From assembly GCA_036744795.1 (NCBI GenBank), contig DAIOHK010000017.1, forward strand, positions 1-47,297: DNA of 47,297 bases, written 5' to 3'. Source of the stretch: UBA5486 sp036744795 (lineage in GTDB: Bacteria; Bacillota; UBA4882; UBA10575). Positions 26,284-35,009 of this stretch are shown here, in pieces. The notes under the pieces were generated by a model. It did not search any database, was not told the DNA's origin, and was given only the letters and a program-made list of their open reading frames with translations. Numbering within the stretch: position 1 is the first letter of the stretch; the number at the start of each line of letters is the position of its first letter. The position numbers were made by a program, and so were the translations under genes.

Positions 26284-27276
26284 TTAGCGAAAGAGTCCTA
26301 ATTTTTCCTGGAAGATACAGAGTTTAGGTTGGGCTGCTTTTTGAGCTTTGATGGCACCATCTCTTAGAATTTCTTCAATAACGCCTGGTTCAGATAGTTC
26401 ACGGACTTTTTCTTGAATGGGGCGGAGCGTCTCGACTACTAGTTCTGCCAGGTCCTTTTTGAATTTACCATACCCACTACCAGCGTATTTCTCTGTGATC
26501 GAATCGATAGTATCATCAGAGCAAAGGGAGTAGATGACCATCAGGTTAGAGACTGCCGGTTTCGTTTCTTCATCATAACGGATTTCGGCATCAGAATCCG
26601 TTACTGCCGACATAATCTTCTTTCTAATAACTTCCGGTGGATCCAATAATGCGATGAAACTTTTGGGATTTGGAGAAGACTTTGACATTTTTTCACCAGG
26701 TTCAGTAAGGCTCATAATCCGACCACCACTACTACGGGGAGGAATATAAGGTTCGGGAATTTTAAAAATTTCTTCTTGGAACCGGTTGTTTATTCTTTCC
26801 GCAAGATCTCTGGTGATCTCCAGATGTTGCTTCTGGTCTTCTCCGACCGGTACAAGATCAGTATTATAGAGTAGGATATCAGCTGCCATTAAGACGGGAT
26901 AGGTTAAAAGACCAGTAGTGACTACCTCTTGTTTCTTTGCTTTATCCTTAAACTGGGTCATCCGTCTTAACTCGCCGATGTAGGTCTGGCATTCTAACAG
27001 CCAGCTGAGTTCAGAATGGGCGGAGACGTGTGATTGAACAAAAACCGTAGAGACTTTTGGATCAATGCCGGAGGCCACAAACAACCGGGCGGTATTTTTA
27101 ATATTCTCTCTAAGTGCTACTGGATCTTGGGGTACAGTCAGTGAATGAAGGTCTACGACACAAAAAAAGCAGTCGGCTTCATGTTGGAGACGGGAAAAAT
27201 TCCGGATTGCTCCCAAATAATTACCAATCGTTAAGGCGCCACTAGGCTGAACGCCGGAAAAAACTATTTTTTTCAT
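26284..27276 (-). CDS. trpS: Tryptophanyl-tRNA synthetase
   Basis: Charges tRNA-Trp. It has 330 residues, class I fold. The HIGH-equivalent is TIGN (16-19), normal for bacterial TrpRS, and KMSKS is at 196-200. AADILLYNTDLVPVGEDQKQH-type sequence (131-151) is the family signature. AAGGAG precedes the ATG. The gene sits behind a tryptophan-specific T-box and has its own terminator, so it is a monocistronic unit controlled by uncharged tRNA-Trp. Confidence 0.97.
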   Translation of the reverse strand: MKKIVFSGVQPSGALTIGNYLGAIRNFSRLQHEADCFFCVVDLHSLTVPQDPVALRENIKNTARLFVASGIDPKVSTVFVQSHVSAHSELSWLLECQTYIGELRRMTQFKDKAKKQEVVTTGLLTYPVLMAADILLYNTDLVPVGEDQKQHLEITRDLAERINNRFQEEIFKIPEPYIPPRSSGGRIMSLTEPGEKMSKSSPNPKSFIALLDPPEVIRKKIMSAVTDSDAEIRYDEETKPAVSNLMVIYSLCSDDTIDSITEKYAGSGYGKFKKDLAELVVETLRPIQEKVRELSEPGVIEEILRDGAIKAQKAAQPKLCIFQEKLGLFR

Positions 27277-27321
27277 ATAAGATCGCTCCTTTTTGGCTTG
27301 ATTTTATTAAGAATTTTTAAA

Positions 27322-27550
27322 CAAAAAAACCTCATTCCCTTTATTGGGACGAGGTTAATCGCGGTACCACCCAAATTGATCAGTTAGATCCACTTAAAGC
27401 CGGCTTAAAGCCGTATTCCTATTAACGGTGGAAGCCGCCGGTACCTACTATGATTTCAGCTCCGGGCTCACGGATCCATTCTGTTTTTCGCCGGACCGGT
27501 TTGCACCATCCACCGGTTCTCTTAACCTTTAAAAAACATACTAATTCCGT
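27322..27550 (-). promoter_or_regulatory. T-box leader of trpS with UGG specifier
   Basis: Reading the minus strand, the leader contains GTGAGCCCGGAGCTGAAA-type stem I elements, a GAATGG context whose TGG (27478-27476) is the tryptophan specifier codon, and AGTAGGTACCGGCGGC. The antiterminator core GGGTGGTACCGCG (about 27360-27372) follows. A terminator stem CCTCGTCCC/GGGAATGAGG with a run of T (27322-27355) overlaps the antiterminator in the usual way. Uncharged tRNA-Trp would favour readthrough into trpS. Confidence 0.95.
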
Positions 27551-27579
27551 TCATTGCTTTAAAATTATAATTTAATATA

Positions 27580-27609
27580 ATTATAAAGCATCAGAAAGCA
27601 AATTGTCAA
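27580..27609 (-). promoter_or_regulatory. Sigma-A promoter of the trpS T-box transcript
   Basis: On the minus strand TTGACA (27609-27604) is followed after 18 nt by TATAAT (27585-27580), both perfect consensus. Transcription would start near 27573, just ahead of the T-box. Confidence 0.85.
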
Positions 27610-27610
27610 T

Positions 27611-27680
27611 ATCATCTCTTATTCGTCGCTGGTTGCTCGTTACTCATATTAAATGACAGCCTATGCAAGCGAGTCCCAAT
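27611..27680 (-). repeat. Dispersed intergenic repeat, copy A
   Basis: Read on the minus strand it contains GGCTGTCATTTAATATGAG followed by TAACGAGCAACCAGCGACGA. It matches the right half of copies B and D (GGCTGTCATTCAACATG and GAGCGACCAGCGACGAG). It lies just upstream of the trpS promoter and downstream of nothing coding. Confidence 0.65.
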
Positions 27681-27730
27681 TTTGTGGTTAAATCTTAAAT
27701 CAATCGATTATGCAATTCCTCAGATTATGT

Positions 27731-27736
27731 TATAAT
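27731..27736 (+). promoter_or_regulatory. Extended minus 10 element of the dnaE promoter
   Basis: ATGTTATAAT gives a TGnTATAAT extended minus 10 element, 35 nt before the dnaE start. The minus 35 position (27708-27713, TTATGC) is weak, as often seen with extended minus 10 promoters. Confidence 0.45.
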
Positions 27737-27770
27737 TATATTCAGTATTAATGAGGCGGAGGTAATTTAG

Positions 27771-30700
27771 ATGACAGATTTTGTTCATTTACATACCCAT
27801 TCTCAGTATTCACTTTTAGATGGGGCCGCCTCGCTTGATCGTTTGGTACAAGAAGCGGCTGCTACTGGACAACGTGCAGTAGCAGTTACGGATCATGGGG
27901 TAATGTATGGGGCTTTCAAGTTTTATCAAGCGGCTAAGGAAGCAGGAATCAAACCAATAATTGGATGTGAAGTTTATGTTGCCAGGAGAACAAGACATGA
28001 TCGTGAAGCTAAACTGGATGAAGATCCATACCATTTAGTATTATTGGCGGAGAATGAAAATGGATATAGAAACCTGGTAAAATTAGTCTCTATCAGTCAT
28101 TTGGAAGGATTCTATTATCGGCCACGTGTTGATCGGGAGATCTTATCTGCCTATTCTGAAGGGTTAATTGCCCTTTCAGCCTGTTTAAGCGGGGAAATAG
28201 CTTCACACCTTTTAGCAGGGAACAGGGATTCTGCCCGAGAAACTGCTGCGTGGTATAAAGAAGTCTTTGGAGCCAAAAATTACTTTTTGGAACTACAGTA
28301 TCACCGGCTTGAAGGACAAAGAGAGGTTAACCGGGAATTATTGACCCTAGCCAAAGAACTTGACCTGGGAGTAGTGGCAACGAATGATCTTCATTACATA
28401 AAAAGAGAAGATGCGATGGTACATGATGTACTATTATGTATTCAGACTGGTAAAACAATAAATGATTCCGACCGGCTTAAATTTGCAACTGATGAGTTTT
28501 ACTTTAAAACCGGGGATGAGATGGCAAAAGCTTTTCAGGAAGCCCCTGAAGCTTTAAAAAATACAGTAGCAATTGCCGAGCGGTGTGAAGTCCAATTTGA
28601 ACTGGGGAAGTATCATCTTCCTGACTATAAAGTACCGGATGGATTTAATAAAGAAACTTACCTGGAGTATCTTTGCCGGGATGGTTTGCATCATCGTTAT
28701 CAGAAGATAACTCCGGAGCTTGAAGAACGGCTTACCTATGAACTTTCAATAATTGAAGAGACCGGTTTTGCCGGTTATTTCCTGATTGTCTGGGATTTTG
28801 TCCATTATGCTAAAAGTAGAGGGATCGCTGTGGGCCCGGGCCGGGGTTCGGGGGCCGGTAGCCTTGTAGGTTATTTGCTGGGAATTACAGAGCTTGATCC
28901 TTTAGAACATCAGCTTCTTTTTGAACGGTTTTTAAATCCGGAACGGATTTCAATGCCGGACTTTGATATTGATTTTTGTTTTGAACGTCGTGGGGAAGTT
29001 ATTGAGTATGTAAAGGAGAAATATGGTCGTGATCATGTAGCCCAGATTATTACCTTTGGTACAATGGCCGCCCGGGGGGCAATACGTGATGTTGGACGAG
29101 TACTGGGTTTGCCTTATGGCGAGGTTGATAAGATTGCTAAAATGATCCCTAATGAATTAGGGATTACCTTAGAAGATGCCTTAAAGAACTCCACCGAACT
29201 TGATACTCTGGTTCGCGAAAATGAACAGATATCAAGGTTAGTGAGTATTGCAAGAGCAGTAGAAGGCTTTCCCCGGCATGCTTCCATTCATGCCGCCGGA
29301 GTAGTAATCACACCCCAAGTGATAACTGATTATGTCCCCCTGGCTAGGGCGAGTGAGGGTGAGGCTACTACTCAGTATCCAATGGAAGACTTAGAAACGA
29401 TTGGTCTATTGAAAATGGATTTTCTCGGCCTTCGCACCTTAACGGTTCTGCAAGATACTATGGAATTAGTAAGGGAGACCAAGGGAGAAGAGCTTACTCT
29501 CTCTGCTATACCTCAGGGAGATACTGCTGCCTACAGTCTACTTCGCTCCGGTCAGACACTGGGCCTTTTCCAGTTAGAGAGTAGTGGGATGAGACGGCTT
29601 TTAGTCCAGCTGGCACCGGAAGTCTTTGAAGATCTCATTTCTTTAGTGGCACTTTACAGGCCGGGGCCTTTGGGAAGTGGAATGGTAGATGATTTTATCA
29701 AGAGACGTCATGGGGAAAAGGGGAATGCCTACCTTCATCCTTTACTAGAAGAGATCTTAGAACCAACCTATGGAATAATTCTCTATCAGGAACAGGTTAT
29801 GCAGATCTGCCATCGGTTAGGTGGCTTTACATTAGGTGAGTCAGACTTAGTCCGGCGGGCAATGGGTAAGAAACAACCGGAAGTCTTAAGTGCTTTACGC
29901 GAAAAGTTTGTTAAAGGAGCAGAAGAGCAGGGGATCTCTAGGAAAATTGGGGAAGAAATTTTTAATTTGATGGAATACTTTGCAGGTTACGGTTTTAATA
30001 AATCGCATTCCGCAGCTTACGCCATGATTGCCTACTGGACAGCTTATTTTAAAGCCAATTATCCGCAGGCATTTATGGCTGCTTTATTAACTAGTGTTAT
30101 CGATAGAAGTGATAAGGTCGGAATCTATATTGAAGAATGCCGGAAATTGGGGATCCCAATCTATCCTCCGGATGTAAATCATAGTCAAGCCCGGTTTACC
30201 GTAGAAGACCGGGGAATTCGTATTGGCTTGTTGGCTGTTAAAAATCTGGGGGAGGGTGCAATTGAGGAGATTGTTCTTGAACGCAGGAAAGAACCTTTTA
30301 AATCTTTATATGATTTTTGCCGCCGCCTTGATTTGGGATTACTAAACAAAAGAGCGGTGGAGAGCTTAATCAAAGTTGGAGCTTTTGCTTCAACAAAGAG
30401 AACACGGCGGGAGATGCTAGAGGCATTAGAGAATGCATTTGAACAATCTCATCGGTTGTCAGCATTACGCCGGGATGGACAATTATCATTTTTTGATTTA
30501 GACCAGGGTTTTACTGCTGATACAGGTGAGCACTGGACAGGGGCTGAAGAATTCCCGCAATCCGTCCTTCTGAATATGGAAAAAGAATATCTTGGTGTTT
30601 ATCTAACTGGCCACCCCATAGATCCATGGAAGGATAAGTTTAAAAAGTTCGGTTTTCTTTCAATTGCTGAAACTTTAGAAGAGCCTAGAGATGGAGAAAT

Positions 30701-30953
30701 AATAATTGGTGGCGTGGTTAGTAATTGGCGTCGGTTAACGACTAAAGCCGGAAAATCAATGGCTACTTTTGCCTTAGAGGATTTAACAGCTTCAATTGAA
30801 GTTTTAGTTTTTCCAAAGCTATATGAAAAAACATATTTGGAAGCAGATAATGACCGGGTTGTAGTAGTAAAGGGGAGAGTGGATGTGAATGAAAAAGAGA
30901 AAAAATTGTTAGCTAGTCAAATCCGTTGGCTCTCTGATGAGCAGGAAGAGTAA
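27771..30953 (+). CDS. dnaE: DNA polymerase III alpha subunit (DnaE1 type)
   Basis: The replicative DNA polymerase. The 1060 residues start with a PHP domain: HLHTHSQYSLLDG (6-18), TDHG, GCEVYV and TNDLHY retain the metal-binding histidines and acids, unlike the decayed E. coli domain. The catalytic core has GPGRGSGAGSLVGYLLGI and PDFDIDF (about 394-401), then AQIITFGTMAARGAIRDVGR, strikingly like E. coli DnaE. It is followed by the beta-binding and HhH region and a C-terminal OB domain; the E. coli tau-binding tail is shorter here. AGGCGGAGGT precedes the ATG. Confidence 0.97.
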   Translation: MTDFVHLHTHSQYSLLDGAASLDRLVQEAAATGQRAVAVTDHGVMYGAFKFYQAAKEAGIKPIIGCEVYVARRTRHDREAKLDEDPYHLVLLAENENGYRNLVKLVSISHLEGFYYRPRVDREILSAYSEGLIALSACLSGEIASHLLAGNRDSARETAAWYKEVFGAKNYFLELQYHRLEGQREVNRELLTLAKELDLGVVATNDLHYIKREDAMVHDVLLCIQTGKTINDSDRLKFATDEFYFKTGDEMAKAFQEAPEALKNTVAIAERCEVQFELGKYHLPDYKVPDGFNKETYLEYLCRDGLHHRYQKITPELEERLTYELSIIEETGFAGYFLIVWDFVHYAKSRGIAVGPGRGSGAGSLVGYLLGITELDPLEHQLLFERFLNPERISMPDFDIDFCFERRGEVIEYVKEKYGRDHVAQIITFGTMAARGAIRDVGRVLGLPYGEVDKIAKMIPNELGITLEDALKNSTELDTLVRENEQISRLVSIARAVEGFPRHASIHAAGVVITPQVITDYVPLARASEGEATTQYPMEDLETIGLLKMDFLGLRTLTVLQDTMELVRETKGEELTLSAIPQGDTAAYSLLRSGQTLGLFQLESSGMRRLLVQLAPEVFEDLISLVALYRPGPLGSGMVDDFIKRRHGEKGNAYLHPLLEEILEPTYGIILYQEQVMQICHRLGGFTLGESDLVRRAMGKKQPEVLSALREKFVKGAEEQGISRKIGEEIFNLMEYFAGYGFNKSHSAAYAMIAYWTAYFKANYPQAFMAALLTSVIDRSDKVGIYIEECRKLGIPIYPPDVNHSQARFTVEDRGIRIGLLAVKNLGEGAIEEIVLERRKEPFKSLYDFCRRLDLGLLNKRAVESLIKVGAFASTKRTRREMLEALENAFEQSHRLSALRRDGQLSFFDLDQGFTADTGEHWTGAEEFPQSVLLNMEKEYLGVYLTGHPIDPWKDKFKKFGFLSIAETLEEPRDGEIIIGGVVSNWRRLTTKAGKSMATFALEDLTASIEVLVFPKLYEKTYLEADNDRVVVVKGRVDVNEKEKKLLASQIRWLSDEQEE

Positions 30954-30982
30954 AAAAGGATTGTGAAGAAAGGAAGATGTAA

Positions 30983-31774
30983 ATGATACTAACTACTGTA
31001 ACAGATGAAGTTCTCAAGGATGATTTAAAAAAGAGTGTGGAGATTGCAATTCAGGAAGGAATTACCCACTTTGAGATTAGAGGGGTTGAAGGCCAAAGAT
31101 TTCCCTTAATCGAAAAAGATGATCTAAAAAGATTAAAGATGCTTAAAAAAGAGTATTCCCTTACCTATACGGCTGTATCTCCCGGGACTTTTAAAGTTCA
31201 CCTACGTAGTGAGGAGTTTAATTTTCACCGTGGTGAATTAATGGAGAAGACGATGGCTATGGCTGAGGAGCTTGATGTCAATAAGATCATTATTTTCGGC
31301 GTAAAAAGAGATCCCAGCGATCAAGCGGACGATCTTCAGCAAGTAATTGAAGAATTGGGGAATGTAGCCCGTCGAGCGGAGAAAAATGGGTTTACTGTGA
31401 TGATTGAGAATGAACCGGGTTTTTGGGCTGATACTAGCGAAAATTGTCTGAATATACTAAAGACTATAAATATGAAAAACCTAAGATTAAATTGGGATCC
31501 GGGAAATCTCTTTAAAACTGGAGAACATGATTACAAACCAGGATATGAGCGGTTAAAATCATTTATTACTAATGTCCATCTTAAAGATGCAAAACTAGTG
31601 GAAGGCAAGAATCTCTATGTTCCTTTGGGGGAAGGAGAGATTAATTATCGGCAGCAGATTGCTGATTTAAGAGCAGAAGGCTATAAGGGCTGCCTTACAG
31701 TAGAGACTCATTGCCATCCTTTACCGGATACGTTTCTCCAATCAGTTACTTATTTAAAGAAACTTTTGGGCTAG
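30983..31774 (+). CDS. Sugar phosphate isomerase/epimerase family protein (TIM barrel)
   Basis: A 263-residue xylose-isomerase-like barrel. Expected metal ligands appear in MIENEPGFWADT, NWDPGNL, NVHLKDAK and TVETHCHP. It differs from the epimerase-like gene at 22772, so it is a separate subfamily. GAAAGGAAG lies upstream of the ATG. It sits 29 nt after dnaE and may be read through from it. The substrate is unknown. Confidence 0.83.
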   Translation: MILTTVTDEVLKDDLKKSVEIAIQEGITHFEIRGVEGQRFPLIEKDDLKRLKMLKKEYSLTYTAVSPGTFKVHLRSEEFNFHRGELMEKTMAMAEELDVNKIIIFGVKRDPSDQADDLQQVIEELGNVARRAEKNGFTVMIENEPGFWADTSENCLNILKTINMKNLRLNWDPGNLFKTGEHDYKPGYERLKSFITNVHLKDAKLVEGKNLYVPLGEGEINYRQQIADLRAEGYKGCLTVETHCHPLPDTFLQSVTYLKKLLG

Positions 31775-31880
31775 TCTTACCTGTCCGATGGAGAATTGAT
31801 GCCAATTAAGGCCTTATTCAAAAAGAGAAGTACTGAAGAAGGGTTTTCTTAAAGATCAATTGTTGAATTTTGATGATTTT

Positions 31881-31904
31881 AGGAGCTAAGGGCTCCTTTT
31901 TTTA
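31881..31904 (+). terminator. Intrinsic terminator after the epimerase-like gene
   Basis: AGGAGC and GCTCCT close a short loop and are followed by seven T. Confidence 0.85.
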
Positions 31905-32021
31905 AAATTGCCATAATTACTTTCCCGCAATTTACCTATATATTTCGTAATCTATAAGTGTTATGCTTAGTTTAAATGAGCAAAAAGGTCTTTGGAAAAA
32001 AATATAAAGGGGGGGATAAAG

Positions 32022-32729
32022 GTGAAAGATAAGGTTTTTGCCATCATTCTAGGGGTTAGTTTGATCATCAGTTCGGTTGTGGGTGGCTTATTTTTCTATC
32101 ATAGCAGGCAAGAGACGAAAACTATCAAGGTCACGGGAGCTGCTACCCAAGGTTTAAGCTCAGATATTGTTAAATGGAGGGTATCAATCGCCAAAACTGT
32201 AGACCTTAATGGATTAAAAGAGGGGTATAAGCTTCTAAACGCTGATTTGAATACCTTTTTAACTACTCTAGAGGCAAATGGGATCAAGAAGGATGAAGTT
32301 ACCATAAATCCTATATATACCAACCAGAATTATAATCAGCAAGGAAATGTAAGTGGGTACACTTTAGTACAAAACATCTTTATTATCTCTAAGGATCTGG
32401 ATCAACTTGAAAAGCTAGCCTTAAATCCTTGGACTTTTACGGATAAGGGAATATTTTTGCAATCATCTAATTTGGAGTATTATATCTCTAATATTGATCA
32501 AGTTAAAAGAGATTTATTAGCTGATGCTACGAAAGATGCCAAGAAACGGGCTGAGGAAATCGTAAAGAGCTCTGGTGATGTAATTAAAAACATCATGACC
32601 GCTAGGGCTGGAGTATTTCAGATAACAGAACCTTATTCTACGGAAGTAATGGATTATGGTATTTATAATACCTCAACTAGAGAAAAAGATATTACTGTAA
32701 CAGTTCATGTAACTTTTTCTTTAGAATAG
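32022..32729 (+). CDS. SIMPL (DUF541) domain protein, membrane-anchored
   Basis: A 235-residue protein with one N-terminal membrane segment (about 5-24) and an extracytoplasmic SIMPL/DUF541 domain. ITVTGAATQG-like KTIKVTGAATQGLSSDIVKW, the central NQNYNQQGNVSGYTLVQ and the closing DITVTVHVTFSLE are typical. The family is related to oxidative-stress and outer-surface proteins, with no settled activity. The GTG at 32022 is preferred because GGGGGG lies 7 nt upstream; an upstream TTG at 31992 precedes that site. It is flanked by terminators, so monocistronic. Confidence 0.85.
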   Translation: MKDKVFAIILGVSLIISSVVGGLFFYHSRQETKTIKVTGAATQGLSSDIVKWRVSIAKTVDLNGLKEGYKLLNADLNTFLTTLEANGIKKDEVTINPIYTNQNYNQQGNVSGYTLVQNIFIISKDLDQLEKLALNPWTFTDKGIFLQSSNLEYYISNIDQVKRDLLADATKDAKKRAEEIVKSSGDVIKNIMTARAGVFQITEPYSTEVMDYGIYNTSTREKDITVTVHVTFSLE

Positions 32730-32753
32730 GATTAGAATTATTATTGTTTTTGT

Positions 32754-32797
32754 AGACTTTTTGTGGAGCTATTAAGTTCTGTAAAAAGTCTTTTTTT
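32754..32797 (+). terminator. Intrinsic terminator after the SIMPL gene
   Basis: AGACTTTTT and AAAAAGTCT form a 9-bp stem capped by further pairing and are followed by seven T. Confidence 0.88.
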
Positions 32798-32866
32798 ATC
32801 TGAGGGAATTGTATAATTATCTACGGTGCCATTTAAACACAATAGATGGTGTTTAGTTTATATTTT

Positions 32867-33015
32867 AAGTAGTCCGCTACTTAAAAAACTTGGGTTATCA
32901 TAATTATCTCTAAGTACTTTTTTAATAAAGATGAAAGCAGCGCTTTCACAGTAGCTTACAAAGGCTGTCATTCAACATGGGGGCGAGTGACCAGCGACGA
33001 GTTACGGATTAAGTA
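32867..33015 (+). repeat. Dispersed intergenic repeat, copy B
   Basis: It begins with AAGTAGTCCGCTAC and has a central hairpin TGAAAG-CAGCG-CTTTCA (about 32940-32957). It then continues with TAGCTTACAAAGGCTGTC and ATTCAACATG, and ends GAGTGACCAGCGACGAG. The ends and the hairpin position match copies C and D. It lies between the SIMPL gene terminator and the lipoprotein gene. Confidence 0.65.
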
Positions 33016-33077
33016 ATTTGCTGGGGATTTAAAGCGGTAGTATAATAGATTTAAAAGGCAAACTAAGGAGGAATAAT

Positions 33078-33878
33078 ATGAAAAAATGTTTATTACTCTT
33101 ACTTACTATTTTTCTTCTGCTTTTTTGGACCGGTTGTCTCTCCCGACCTCCTGAAGAGGATTTAATTTATGAAGATTTTAGTATAGTATTACCGGAAAGC
33201 CAAAGGTATCAGGTGGAGATTATTAATAAAAAGGGACAAGTTCTATATTCGTATGAGAAACAAGTAAATGTAGATGAAAAAAGTGGCGAAATTGCTATCA
33301 AAGACCGGGGAGCAAATTACGAGTATACGGGATGCCTTAATAAATATTTTATTTTACTTAATAGTCAGTTAATCTATAAAAATGAAGCTGATATTAAAAA
33401 CCTGGGATATGATAAACGAGTCACTGTATTTTATCCGGAAGAAAGGAAAATAGTTCTTCAGGTTTTAACTGAAGGTCAAGTACTTTACTCTAAGGATATT
33501 AAGCTTGAAAATAATACCTATGATCTAGAATCTTTCGGTTTTTTTGTTCAAGCTTTGCAATTAAAAGGATTTAATAGATTCAGAGGCAAAGTTATTAATA
33601 TGAGTAATGGGCAACAGATTAAAGTCGAAATGAAACAACTTTTAGAAGAAAGCTTACAGAAACTGTTGGCAAAAAAACAACTTCCAGAGCAGATACGTAA
33701 TTTAGATCCAAAGGAGCATTATTATTATGTAATGGGAGTACGCGATTGGAATAGAATTTTCTTTCCGTATAAGTTTTATCTAATCCTTGAGCGCGAGGAA
33801 CCGTTTTATGTAACTGCTTTTTGGGGAGAACATCCAAGGTATACGACATTTCAGTTATTTAAGATTAATGAAGAATAA
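33078..33878 (+). CDS. Predicted lipoprotein of unknown function
   Basis: A 266-residue protein with a signal peptide and lipobox LFWTGC (Cys about 20), so it is expected to be lipid-anchored on the cell surface. The mature part is charged, rich in Tyr, Lys and Glu, with beta-strand-like segments and no motif I recognise. TAAGGAGGAAT gives a strong ribosome-binding site before the ATG. It stands alone, between a dispersed repeat and a bidirectional terminator shared with the AbrB-type gene. Confidence 0.75.
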   Translation: MKKCLLLLLTIFLLLFWTGCLSRPPEEDLIYEDFSIVLPESQRYQVEIINKKGQVLYSYEKQVNVDEKSGEIAIKDRGANYEYTGCLNKYFILLNSQLIYKNEADIKNLGYDKRVTVFYPEERKIVLQVLTEGQVLYSKDIKLENNTYDLESFGFFVQALQLKGFNRFRGKVINMSNGQQIKVEMKQLLEESLQKLLAKKQLPEQIRNLDPKEHYYYVMGVRDWNRIFFPYKFYLILEREEPFYVTAFWGEHPRYTTFQLFKINEE

Positions 33879-34181
33879 GAAATAAGCTCATAAGAGTTAC
33901 CCAAAGAATTATGTTTAGAAACGGAAATAAACATAATTTAAGGGATAATCTTTTAGTTTACAACTAAACAAACGGCTGGTAGAATAGTTGATGTAATACA
34001 GCTCTGAAACTTAACAAAAAACACAGCAAGTATTAAAAAACAGATCAAGTTAATAATCTAATAATCAACATCGCACATTACAACAGAAAAAATGCAGCTA
34101 AACATTAATTAATTTATTGTAATAATCATAGTAAAGATTAACGTAATGAATGAACTAATAATTTGAGCAACAGAGCGGTAT
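33879..34181. other. AT-rich intergenic region with hairpin
   Basis: No gene seen. An 11-bp perfect inverted repeat AATTATGTTTA (33907-33917)/TAAACATAATT (33928-33938) lies just after the lipoprotein gene and may end its transcript. The rest is low-complexity AT sequence. Confidence 0.5.
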
Positions 34182-34218
34182 AAAAAGACCGGGGAAACAT
34201 GAACACCCGGTCTTTTTT
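34182..34218. terminator. Bidirectional intrinsic terminator
   Basis: AAAAAGACCGGG (34182-34193) pairs with CCCGGTCTTTTT around a 12-nt loop. A and T runs on both sides suit both the lipoprotein gene (plus) and the AbrB-type gene (minus). Confidence 0.85.
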
Positions 34219-34243
34219 ATTTTATCTTTAAATATTAAATTTA

Positions 34244-34495
34244 CTAAACTTCGGTTTCCTCCAAAATCTCTTGGATACAGGATTTACAAACTGACTTACC
34301 TTTTATCTCATATAGATCATTAATTTTTCCGCAAAACATACATCCTGGTTGGTATTTCTTTAGAATAATTGTCTGATCATCCGTATAGATTTCAAGAGGA
34401 TCTTTGATGGCAATATTCAATTGTTCTCTGGTTTCTTTAGGAATGACAATACGTCCAAGTTCATCTACTTTGCGAACTATTCCGATGGAAATCAG
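34244..34495 (-). CDS. AbrB/MazE/SpoVT family regulator with C-terminal zinc ribbon
   Basis: A DNA-binding transition-state regulator type. IGIVRKVDELGRIVIPKETR is the swapped-hairpin AbrB domain; CMFCG and CKSC form a four-cysteine metal site after it. About 83 residues. The only standard start in frame is a GTG at 34504, which overlaps the AGGAGG site itself. CTG at 34495 is 8 nt from AGGAGG and gives the normal family N-terminus, so a CTG start (or ATT at 34492) is likely. Targets are unknown; the family often controls stationary-phase and spore genes. Confidence 0.85.
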   Translation of the reverse strand: MISIGIVRKVDELGRIVIPKETREQLNIAIKDPLEIYTDDQTIILKKYQPGCMFCGKINDLYEIKGKSVCKSCIQEILEETEV

Positions 34496-34509
34496 CTTAA
34501 ACACCTCCT

Positions 34510-34929
34510 ACAGTAATTTTAAAAACTATAAAAAGAAACTGCCTGATTCTCAATGCTTTTATTAGTGTGTTAATAATAGCATACCTCTTGAGAATGATGG
34601 AATTTAGCTTTTAGTTTATGCAATTTCCTTACCATATAAATTATAACAATAATAGTTTAAATTAACACTTGATAATAGTTTATTTTTTTGTAAAACTTTA
34701 GTGCCATTATTGGTAGTTTTGGAATCTAGGGAAAATCGTGAAAGCTTGCGATAACGTTTACCCTGGAATGAATCAATAAGTCACGAATTCAGAACCGTAG
34801 AGTCAAATTAAAAAATCAAATTATGTGATTAAGGATAGACAAGCCCTATAGTGGGGTTATAATATATTGAGGTTAGATTTTGATTTAACCTAATTATGTA
34901 TTCATTAAACATTCAAAAAGATCATACCT
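34510..34929. other. AT-rich intergenic region
   Basis: No gene is seen. It contains a small hairpin AGGTTAGATTTTGATTTAACCT (near 34871-34892). The AbrB-type gene's promoter probably lies at the left edge, but no clear element was assigned. Confidence 0.4.
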
Positions 34930-34958
34930 TAGACTTTAAACAGATCCCGTGCTATAAT
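34930..34958 (+). promoter_or_regulatory. Promoter of the glycosyltransferase gene
   Basis: TAGACT (34930-34935), a 17-nt spacer and TATAAT (34953-34958) preceded by TGC, giving an extended minus 10 element. It lies about 50 nt before the ATG. Confidence 0.65.
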
Positions 34959-35009
34959 ATTGACGAGTTTTTTTAAAAAATACATAGGTATTTGGAGGGG
35001 CTTTTTAGG

